Shown piece by piece: positions 1-9,300 of a stretch of 48,057 nucleotides of DNA. Location of the stretch: contig NW_019775934.1 of NCBI RefSeq assembly GCF_001039355.2, forward strand, positions 54,458 through 102,514, in the 5' to 3' direction. Source of the stretch: Lingula anatina (lineage: Eukaryota > Brachiopoda > Lingulata > Lingulida > Lingulidae). Position 1 is the stretch's first letter; every line of letters begins with the position of its first letter. The notes beneath the pieces are model-generated. The model did no database searches. It was not told the DNA's origin and saw only the letters and a program-made list of their open reading frames with translations. The position numbers and the translations under genes were made by a program.

Positions 1-18
1 GGGGGGGGGGGGGGGGGG
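1..18. repeat. poly-G run at window edge
   Basis: Eighteen consecutive G followed by AGG triplets. It is low-complexity sequence at the very start of the window and may be a real homopolymer or an assembly-edge artefact. Confidence 0.9.
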
Positions 19-735
19 AGGAGGAGGTCACACAAGACGGTTCGGCCATCTTGCTGATAAGAAATGGGCATTGGCAAGAAGTACACGTAGACTTCCAAGG
101 CAGATGGTGGTGTATTTATTTTACTCCATGTTTGAAATCTATTCAAATAAAACATTCCTTGCTACTAAAACCAGTTCATATTGTACAAACAGTGACTATT
201 AAACTAATGAAATTGATGATAAAAATTTATGAAATTGATAATAAATCGAACAGCTGGGCAATTTGTATTGGCACCATCTTTTATTTACTTAACACTCCAC
301 TACACGTTTAGGTCCTAATTTCAGATGTAGAAGAAACTTCTTAATTAAATGTTTCAGATTTTAATCCTTTAAATAATCAGTTGAAAAGTTGAAAATTGAC
401 AGGGATCTACGACTCCTCCACCACTATGACAGGTTCTTAAAACATTCCGGGGCCAGTTTTATCAGTAAGCTCTACCTTGTCTTTGACCACGACATTGAGA
501 ATATAGAACATTTTTGTTACATTGAAAAAAAACACTGGACATGGTACAGAGTTGGGTTTCAGTAGCTGGGTTTCTCCTCGGTAAGAGAAGAAAGCACGTA
601 GGGCTTTAATATACTGTAACAGTGGGGATAGCGGGGATGGAACTTCGCCTAGCCTTGCTTTTCGGTTCTAGCTGTCTGCAAATAATAATGATTCTTATGG
701 AAGTTGGAAAATTATTTCAGTTACTGGGAAGAACC

Positions 736-770
<35 letters not shown>

Positions 771-772
771 TT
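736..772. repeat. (TTTA)n microsatellite
   Basis: About nine uninterrupted TTTA units. Confidence 0.95.
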
Positions 773-1205
773 GTATTAAGGTCTTAAACATGTTGTTTGC
801 CTTAACAGAACAAAATTTTGGTATATGCCTATTAAAATTTAGGATGAACTCGTAACAGTCCACTAATCTAAAGGAGTTACACATATTAATCTTAAACAAA
901 AGAAACTTCTCTCTTTACCCTAGACTTATGGCTTCTGTCCTAGGTGACCCGTGATGCACCCCACCAGGTGAATCACATCGCTCTCCACACCAGGAGTAAT
1001 AACACAAATGTTGGCTTTGGTTATCTCTGTTTGCTGATGCTTTCTGACATTTATACGAGCAAGATGTAATAACACTTCATTTCTGAAAAAACACGATTCA
1101 GACACAAGAAGTTCAGAATTAATTATCAGAAGTATCCTGCAGCCCCTTAGAGATCGAAAAAGGGTGTTCAGAGGAAGAGTTTGCGAAAAAAAAAAAGAAA
1201 AAAAA

Positions 1206-1321
1206 TTCATGTACCCTGGATGCTCTTCTTTATATTACTTTAATTCATTAACCGTAACCTCTTCATGTACTTAACTTGGATGCTCTTCTTTATATTACTT
1301 TTATTTATTAACCGTAACCTC
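1206..1321. repeat. imperfect tandem duplication, 56/60 bp units
   Basis: Two adjacent direct copies (1206-1261 and 1262-1321). Both begin TTCATGTAC, share TTGGATGCTCTTCTTTATAT-like cores and end AACCGTAACCTC. The second copy has a few extra bases after the first nine and a few substitutions. It looks like a simple slippage or unequal-exchange duplication, with no coding content. Confidence 0.9.
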
Positions 1322-2889
1322 TTTTCGAATGATAAGAATAGAGGGGTTCTCTCGTTCTCTCAGAGCCACGTTAGAAAAGAAGAAACATTCATCCACCCCA
1401 AAAAAGGAATAAATTTTCCTCGTCTACTGCTTATATTTCATCCAGGTAATTTTGCACCCCACCTTAACAAACTCCTGGATCTACCAATACTGAATTCAAC
1501 ACATCGTAGTTACGTATAGAGGATTTATATTAGCATCATTTGTTCTAAATACATTTTACCTGCCTTCGCACAATCGCTTGAAGTGCATGGGAACACATAC
1601 TCATCAATCATCAAATGTTTACAGAAACCGCAGGCGTTTTTTCCACGCCAACCAGAAGATTCAGGTCGAGATCACGTGAGGTAAATCTAGGACTGGAAAT
1701 AAACTTCGTGACGTCACCAGACGACCGGAGGCAGGTCTTTCAAAATAACTTGGGTCCGACTATAAATCTCGAATTGTAGACCAAAGTATATATCTGATTT
1801 TGACCACGCTACTTCAATAGTAGGCAACTTCAATGTTGGTCTGAAATATTTGAGGTGACTTTCTTATCGTAAAAAACAGCCGTGGATTTCATTAAAACTG
1901 GACAGCCACTAAAAATATATTAGGTCAAAGTGGGCTAAAATCTTGGGCTATAAGTTTAGACCAATTCTCGGACTTGTTGTTTTGTAAAACAGTCCCGAGA
2001 GGAATAAGAAACAACAAAGCACCATGACGGCCCCAGTAATGAATTAGAAGATAGGCGTTCGCCTGCCTCCGCTGCCTTAAGGAAGTAGGGTGATTTACGA
2101 GGGACCAGAACGCGCATATGTTATACGAGGCAGTTATAGAGTGAAAGATGAAAAACTATATTATGGAAGTACTACTGTCAATAACGACGACCGTCTGTGT
2201 ATTGCGCTTACAACATGCCTTTTTGAACCGCTCTATACCACCGTTTTCTGAATAGAAAACCTTTTATACAGACACTGATGTTCAACGACAGTCTTATTTT
2301 AAACACCATTTTATTTGGTGTGTACGCGTTTATTTTAAACCGTTAAAAGTCATACACTGTGCCTATAACCTTCTCTTTTTAAAACCTTAACCATTCGGCT
2401 GAACATAAATATAGATACATACATGTAAACAGGAATGCTTGAACAATGTGCAACGTCTTAGTATCAGACAATTAAAGAAGATCATTTTGTTTATAATCTA
2501 ATACACCACCGAAAGAGTTTAATTAAAAGGAGAGAGTGTGCTTCTGTTATGAAGCTCATTGTTCATAAATAAATAAATAGAATCAAAATAGGAGATTAAT
2601 ATAAAATTTAAAATGGTCCTGTTCGTTGACAAATGCCTGAATGCGGTTGTGATAAAATGTGACGTAAAACATTCAAGTCTCGTGTTGTTAAAAAACAGTA
2701 TTCATAGTCAGCACACGATAAGATGGCTAAAATAATAGCAGCCTGGACAGCTGCTCTCTGTTTCATCATATGTACTGGCAGTTATTTAAAAAAAACTAAA
2801 ACCTAATTGTCCTTCTTTTGATTTTCAGATCCGATGCACGCCGCCTTCTGCATTTTTTAATTTATCCACTTATCGTATAACTTAATTGT

Positions 2890-2895
2890 TTTATT
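2890..2895 (-). terminator. candidate polyadenylation signal of the chondroitin synthase gene
   Basis: The plus strand reads TTTATT, which is AATAAA on the minus strand. It lies 83 bases beyond the stop codon at 2979, a suitable distance for a short 3'UTR. No cleavage site evidence is available. Confidence 0.5.
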
Positions 2896-2978
2896 TATAT
2901 GTGTTAGGACACTCCGAGAGATTGAAGACGCATGTATCAAAAATGAACCATCTGGTACTTTAAAAAAACGGAGAACCG

Positions 2979-4801
2979 TTATTTTCCCTGCTCTACTTGT
3001 GGTACTTTAGTCCTAACTTTATTGATGATATCATGGGTGTTATAAGCAATCTTCGCCAGTGTCTCCATGGAGGCCAAATTCGTCGCCTGAGAACCAAGGC
3101 ACATCTTGTAACGAGCGGCATCTAGTGTCGTATCGCAGTAAACGGGGTGAAATACATGGATCAGACCCGGGTCGACGGCTCTGAAGATTGTCAAATTACT
3201 GCCAATGGCTTTGTCGAAAAGATCCACATCCTCCATTCCCCAGCCTCGTATTGATTTATCAAAACCGCCTAGTTTGATAAAGTCACTTTTGTACATGCTT
3301 ACGATGCCATAACCAAAATGCCTCCATTGCCCCACAGCTTGAGTTATCAAAAATGGGTTCCTTATACAAGACTCATGTTTACACACCATAATTGGATCGT
3401 ACTGACTAAAAACAATAGGAAAGTGAAGCTGCTGGCCGCGTATTGTGTTCTTGCGTATTCTGTGTAAAGCAGCCATGTTGAAAACGAGATCAACGTCGAT
3501 GAAGAAGAGAAGCGCGTGTGAGCTGTACAACATCGTGCCTTGTTCAAGCGCGACTCCTCGAGAGAAAACGTCGTCGTTGTGAATAACTCTGAGATCATAC
3601 GAAGGATATTTCGTCTTTAATTTACTCATTACATCGTCAACTTCGCTCTGACTACCTTCATTTGGACTTACGAAGTTGATAACCACCAGTTTCACGTCCT
3701 CGCCATTTTGTAAACACGTGGTTTCAAAATTGGCCATGAAACGTTGGAAAACTTTGATCCTTCCAAAAAGTGGCAAAATAAAGTGGATTGTATTGCTGCT
3801 CTGATGCGTATGCTGATGACCCGATTCCTCGGCAGAAAAATACGTCAGACTGCCGACTTTGATTTGGTTCCACATTTTCTGAAACAATGTTTGTGATTTC
3901 GACGGCGGTGTAGCGTCTGTAGACGTTTCTATTTCACCTTCGTCGAGGAATTCCGTTTCAGCAAACATCTGCTGAACGTACGTGTGCTTTCGCACTCGAA
4001 CAGCCGCATTTCCTTTTCTCTTATACTTCAATAACAAATCTAAAACATACTCCGCGCCGTGAAGGGGATTGCACCGTTGGTATCCATATAAAATCTCCTG
4101 GTATTGAAACGTGCTATCTCTCTTGTAATCATATTTATTCAAAGACAACATTATTTGCCTGATGACATCTCTTAAGCCCGACTTCTGAGCCCCGCTGAGG
4201 CCGACATTTGGATTGGAGTTGGCGGGAGAGTTCATTGTTCGACCGGATTCTTGTTGACTTTTTGATAAAAATTCCCAGATTACGGCTTCCTCGCTTTTCT
4301 TCGGCCTGAATTTAACAAGAGAAGGCGGCAGAGCATATTTGTTGGAGTTTATCTGTATTCTCGGGTTAATAACGTGTGACATTCGTCTGACTTCTCTCTG
4401 TAACAAAAGTAATTTGTGTCTGAGTTCGGATAGAGTCGCTGATTCCACAAAACTGTGCAAGCGATACAAATACGGCGGTTCCTTTAGGGGATGCAAAGTA
4501 ATGGCGCGCGAGATCCAATTTGTTCGCAGATCATGCGTGAAAGGTCCCGTCTTATCTTCGTAGTTTTGATGGAACAACGTGGCCGTGTCGTAAGCCCACG
4601 TGCACGGTATTTTAACGAAGGTTTGCACGCAACGGCCCAACTCGAGGTCGTCCCAGTTGGTGTAGATGTTCTTGATGCAGAATGAGATGTGTGGTACTAG
4701 ACGGCGTAGTGTTTCGCGACTCATTAGTACCCCGGGTCCTCCCATGCAGAAGTTTTGCAATGGGCTCAGGTTCAATTTCCCAATTTCCTCTTTTTTTCCN
4801 C
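2979..4801 (-). CDS. CHSY1: chondroitin sulfate synthase, large 3'-terminal exon (5' exons not found)
   Basis: This Golgi type II enzyme alternately adds GlcA and GalNAc to the growing chondroitin chain. The exon encodes about 606 residues: the end of the GT31-like half (FCMGGPGV near its start, then a CHSY-like stretch with TLHPLKEPPYLYRLHSF) and a complete C-terminal GT7-type half. Seen there are LLFFIDVDLVF, whose DVD metal-binding motif is at 3489-3497, FSQYDP, and GWGMEDVDLF (about 3216-3248), the family's GWGxEDxDL signature. Vertebrate CHSY1 also has a very large last exon. No methionine starts this frame. It opens upstream of the conserved IGKLNLSP residues, and TCACAAG followed by the exon at 4801 is a plausible phase-1 acceptor; the base at 4800 is an N. 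The N-terminal anchor and the rest of GT31 should lie in upstream exons, which I could not find. Orthology to CHSY1 rather than CHSY3 cannot be separated by eye; invertebrates often have one CHSY gene. Confidence 0.9.
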
Positions 4802-7747
4802 CTTGTGATGGAAAATATTGTACTTAAAGGACAATCATCAAGATCTAAATAAAAAGTTGTAGTTTAGATTGAGGTTCGGTGATTGAGAAGCGGTGTCCCC
4901 GTAAAACAGTTGAATTGTGTCATTTTACAAAAAAAAAAGAGCGGGGAAATCTGATTGGCATCAGTATTTACTTTTTTGATTACTTTTGAGAGTTCTCCCA
5001 TTTACCCATCAATTAACTGTTCTTACTTTAATGGCTACTTTTTGAAAAATGATTCTTGTTTCTGGTTACCAGAATCGTTTTGAAAAAAAAAACGACACCA
5101 GACCAGAAAAAAAAAACACAAAAAGCATTTACTTCATTGCCCCCATAGAGTGGATTTGTTGTTTCCCTTTACTTTCTATTATATTTCCTGTTTTAACGTG
5201 GGTTATAATAACATACATTATTCTCTTGCCTATGATGAAGTGTCGAATAAGAACTTTTCCTCATTAGCGAAGGAAACGGCTGTTCAGTTTTAATTGAAAA
5301 TAAGAACAGCGACGTTGCGTGCGGATGCTATTACAGTAAGGGAGGGACCGTCAGATTTCTCTGTCACATTGTGAAAATGTTCTTGTTTATTTTGTGCATG
5401 TTCAGTACCGAAAGACCTCACTACAAAGAAAAATAACAATAGAAAAAACAACTCGTCCCCGACTGCACTTCCAGGAGATAATGTTCCATTTGATTAACAC
5501 TAATTTTGGTTGCATTTCGTTAATTGATTTTTTCGCTTGAAACGTTGTAGCGTGTTGCTGCAAGGAAATTGTGAACACTTTGAAGTAATTATGGTCGTTA
5601 TTTGTTTCAAATAGCTAGGGCGTTGACGAAGATCAGGTTTCAGGGAGTTGTGAACTCTGCACGTGCACTTTGAAATGGTGCAATAAAAAGGGAAGTTGTG
5701 AGCAATGTCAATGCGAAGATTTTCACAGTATGGAATCGGGCTCAAAAGCGATATCAGACGCCAAGATTAACAAGAAATCCCACCACGTGCAGAAAACATG
5801 CATTAATTTCATTTAAATTCAACTCGTCTGGTAACCCACGGTGGTCCATTCTAGTGCCCGGTTTTGGGTAGTTCCCGTCTCAGCACACGTTCAGGTTAAA
5901 GTTTCTTTTTCGTTTTTATTCTCTTTTTAGTTTCGATCAAGACGCAGCGTTACACTTAGCGTGAGCGCGTGTTGGAGTGCACGTGAGTAGCTTCTGATGG
6001 GGGGGGGGGGGGGAGTAAAAGCATAAACTTTACGAAAACGACTTCTTTATAAAACATTTATCCCAACTGATATAAAAATGTACAATGTATTTTTACGTAC
6101 ATTAGCAAAGTAAAAACAATATGGTTTGATACCAAGCATGTATAGAATGGGACAATCGTCACATGATCATTGTAACGGCTACCTAGCTGATATTTTAATT
6201 GTATACTATATACTGTGTATCGCATCGCTTTTGCATTTTCGGTATCACAATCTAACGAGGATGCGTTCAAGATGTAAATAAGAAACATATCCTGATACAA
6301 AATGTATTTCAAAACAGAATGCAATGATGTAACCATAAACTGAATACCAGTTTGTGAAAAAAAAACATTTGCTTAAGACGTTTGGAAATGGAATGACAAA
6401 TACACGTCTTCAAAACCTTTATAAATCTGTAATGACAGCATACAATAAAATTTGTCAACTGAAGCGCCTGGTGCACGTGTTATGAAGCCGGCAAAAGGTA
6501 TATAAAAGCATTTTTGCAATTTTCTGTTTAACTTGCAGCTTATAACTTGGCAATAAGGCTTTGATGAAAACTTTGCAGGCTTATATGTGAATATATTAAC
6601 TGGCAATACATTTAACAAAACACTAAAACTGGCAACAAGTGTCCACATATGTTAAACAAACTGCAGATATAAAACATTGCAAAAAGAAATCTGCAAAAAC
6701 TGCCATTGCAAAATTTAAAGTTCATTATAAGATAAATGCATCTTTCAATAATTTCACTTCTTAATAATTTCTTCTCGGCTGATTAGAAAACATCAAAATT
6801 TTATTCATGATTTTGACTGGTGATCATCCGGATACGACGTAAAAAACCAATCCTGATTTTAAATGTCAAAATTAGTACACATCACAAAATTGTACATTTA
6901 GCACCAAACAACATATAGGCTACGTGTATCACTATTGAGGTTTCGGTTCTTTACTATTATTAGTAGCTGCCTGGTGTTGCTTAATTCAAACATGGACTAC
7001 ACGTGAACAGTAACTTATCGATAAAAAACACCTGCGCTGGCGGACAAAGCTCAAGTTTTCACGTTCATGACGATGGGTACTTTCTTATCTTAGTTCTAAT
7101 TGCATTGATAAAAAATAAAGATCCATATATCTTTAGCATTTCTCGGGATTGCATTACACCTCAGATTGGAAGTAGTATAGTTAACATATAACACGACTTA
7201 AACCCCATGGGTATATTTTCCTCATAGCTCAAGGGATGTAGGAAGGGTTTTGCGTAGTAACAACTAACGTGACATATGGCATAATTCAACTAGATGAATA
7301 CTAAAAACAAAACTGCCTCTAATACGCCTGATGCTGCACAACCTTTGGAAAGCTATTTACATATATTATATGTTGCACCTGACAACATAATTGCAGAATC
7401 CCTTCATGCTAGAGGCTTTGTTGCGTTTCAAATGTTTCTAATTACACGTACAATATTCACAAGATTCAACAGGCTATTTTGTTGCAATATTTCTACAGTG
7501 AGGTCTGACAACTTATCTAGTTGTCACGATCTCCGCAGAATAATCCTCTGAGTTTCAGAGGAGCATGCATGTTCTACTGAGCCTTTTTTTACTATACGTA
7601 GAGAATTTTATAAGCGTCTTCACCCCCATAAAGTGTCATAGAGATTACTAAAATTCGCCATTTCTGACACCAAGAAAAGCCTGATGTCAATTAAAAAAAA
7701 AACACAGCAATACAGATATATATATATATGCTATTTTATACCGTGCC
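4802..7747. other. non-coding: chondroitin synthase intron start and intergenic sequence
   Basis: I looked here on the minus strand for the missing chondroitin synthase exons (hallmarks such as DDDVY and the transmembrane anchor) and found none. The open frames are AT-rich and motif-free. A 15-base poly-G run lies at 5999-6013. The stretch is either the start of a long intron or the intergenic space between the two minus-strand genes. Confidence 0.55.
5999..6013. repeat. poly-G run
   Basis: Fifteen consecutive G (GATGG followed by 13 G). Homopolymer; its length may be inaccurate. Confidence 0.9.
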
Positions 7748-8923
7748 TCACGTGGCTAAAGGTATCACAGTGGCATTGATTAAACCTGTGCTGTTAGTGT
7801 TGCCGGTAGCAAACCACATAACGACTTGAAAGAATAACATCACAACTATTTTGGTAAACCAGTTGTCTTGGAAATAGATTGTTTTTGTGGTAGGATTAGA
7901 CACAGGCCTGAGGGTGGCACTCCCTGAAGTAGGGGCGGTGGTTGTAATACACGTCAGGTCTTTCCCCGTTAAACTTGTGATTGTTCTCCCTTTCAGTTCC
8001 TCTGGCATTGCGCAGACGATAGTGGCCTTCGTTGCCATGGGGAGCGTCGAGTCAAGCACCCATTTTAAATCGCAATCGCAGACGATGGGGTTCTTATTTA
8101 AATTCAACAGAGAAGTGCTTTTCAATCCAGAAAATTCGTTTCTGGCAAATGTTTTGATTTGATTATTCTGTAAACTGTACTGAACATCGCCTGTGACTCC
8201 TCCAAAGGCGCCAGCCTCCCATCCTTGAATACCACAATTCTCCAAATTTACCTTCTTCACATTGCTCATTCCCATAAAAGCGCCATTCCTTATTATGCTT
8301 ATATTTGAGCGGGAAAAAGTAAGGAAGTCGACGTTTGATAAACCGAGGAAAGAGGCGTTGGTGAGCTCTCCCAAGTGCTTGTTGTCGGTGAGGATGAAAG
8401 ACTGTACATTAGACAATTGGTTGAAGGCACCTGGGTGAATCTTGCGTAGCTTTGTGCTGCTTAGGTACAAATAATCAATTTTACTAGATCCCGAAAAGGC
8501 GTTTGGCTTTATTTCTTCTATAGGATTATCTCTGAGATGAAAATAGATCACGCTCTCTATTCCGCTGAGAGAGTGCGGCTCCAGCGTCCGGATGGGATTC
8601 CCTCTGAGGGACAAACTCGATAGCTCTTTAAGTCCCATGAAAGCCATCGACTCGATAACAGATACATTGGCATATTCTATGGTTAAGTCTTGGAGTTTCG
8701 GAAGATTTGAAAAGGCGTGCGTGGGTATAGTAGTTATGCGGCTTCTGTCTAAATTAAGTGTCCTAGTGTTGGTGGGTATATCGCTGGGAATGCTAAGGAT
8801 ATCTTTACAGCGCACAGTGCTGTCGGCTATGCACTCACATCCGTTGGGACACCCGTAGATCAAACTCCATGACTGGACAATCACATACACGAAGGTACTT
8901 AGGAGAAAACGCACGCTCGCCAT
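7748..8923 (-). CDS. secreted/membrane leucine-rich repeat protein, VLR-like layout
   Basis: Single-exon coding region of 391 residues. Order of parts: signal peptide (about 1-24); LRRNT cap starting CPNGCEC (cysteines near 25, 29, 31, 39); nine 24-25-residue LRRs of extracellular type (consensus LxxLxLxxNxIxxIxxxAFxGLxxV) from about 52 to 275; LRRCT cap NPIVCDCDLKWVL with two further cysteines ending at ...LTC; a Thr/Ser/Pro-rich stalk of about 30 residues; a hydrophobic segment (IVVMLFFQVVMWF); and a final 16-residue polar tail with NxS/T sequons. There is no TIR, kinase or Ig domain. This SP-LRRNT-LRR-LRRCT-stalk-hydrophobic order is that of jawless-vertebrate variable lymphocyte receptors and of many invertebrate LRR receptors. 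The ATG is the first one after a splice acceptor at 8953. The ligand is unknown; pathogen or cell recognition is inference from architecture. Confidence 0.9.
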   Translation of the reverse strand: MASVRFLLSTFVYVIVQSWSLIYGCPNGCECIADSTVRCKDILSIPSDIPTNTRTLNLDRSRITTIPTHAFSNLPKLQDLTIEYANVSVIESMAFMGLKELSSLSLRGNPIRTLEPHSLSGIESVIYFHLRDNPIEEIKPNAFSGSSKIDYLYLSSTKLRKIHPGAFNQLSNVQSFILTDNKHLGELTNASFLGLSNVDFLTFSRSNISIIRNGAFMGMSNVKKVNLENCGIQGWEAGAFGGVTGDVQYSLQNNQIKTFARNEFSGLKSTSLLNLNKNPIVCDCDLKWVLDSTLPMATKATIVCAMPEELKGRTITSLTGKDLTCITTTAPTSGSATLRPVSNPTTKTIYFQDNWFTKIVVMLFFQVVMWFATGNTNSTGLINATVIPLAT

Positions 8924-8955
8924 CCTGGCTAACCGATGTCGCTTCTTCCGTACTG
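8924..8955 (-). other. 5'UTR start of LRR gene exon with splice acceptor
   Basis: On the minus strand a pyrimidine-rich tract (TTTTTTTCACCATTTCAG) ends at 8953, followed by 29 untranslated bases to the ATG at 8923. This implies an upstream non-coding exon at higher coordinates. A candidate is described near 26.3 kb. Confidence 0.6.
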
Positions 8956-9057
8956 AAATGGTGAAAAAAAGTGAAGGACATAAATAAACAGCACATATTT
9001 TTCTAAAAGTTAAATGATCTAATTTAAAGTTAACATTTCACCCAGAATAAGTTATAC

Positions 9058-9300
9058 TAGAAAAGCACTCCGAGAGCGCAGACCTCCGCCAAGGCAGCGA
9101 TTTTTTTATTATTATTGATTATTGATTGATTATTGGTCACCACGAAAAACTCATCACTTCCAAGTTAACCCATTTCCCACCTACCCTGAAAATTTCATCA
9201 AAATCGGTCCATAACTTTTTGAGTTATGTTGATTACAAACAAACAGACAGACAGACAGACAAACAGGGGTTTAAACATAACCTCCTTGGCGGAGGTAAAA
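9058..9300. mobile_element. short non-autonomous element with 13-bp inverted ends (GGCGGAGGT family)
   Basis: ACCTCCGCCAAGG at 9082-9094 and its exact inverse CCTTGGCGGAGGT at 9284-9296 bracket about 190 bases. These include a CAGA/CAAA-rich segment (9237-9266) and the stretch AATTTCATCAAAATCGGTCC followed by ATAACTTTTTGAGTTATG. From memory, copies with this pattern are common in marine invertebrate and some fish genomes. A diverged, reverse-oriented copy lies at 45581-45828 in this window. No coding capacity. Confidence 0.8.

Larger units (their letters stand above)
19..2889. other. gene-free flank
   Basis: No reading frame here looks like protein. The open frames are short, of low-complexity or biased composition, and lack recognisable motifs. 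The stretch contains a TTTA microsatellite and a 60-bp tandem duplication, described separately. The part just below 2890 is probably sequence beyond the 3' end of the minus-strand chondroitin synthase gene. Confidence 0.6.

Noticed and set aside
7887-8858. Plus-strand open frames opposite the LRR gene
   Set aside because: They are antisense shadows of the LRR repeats, without domains or splice logic.
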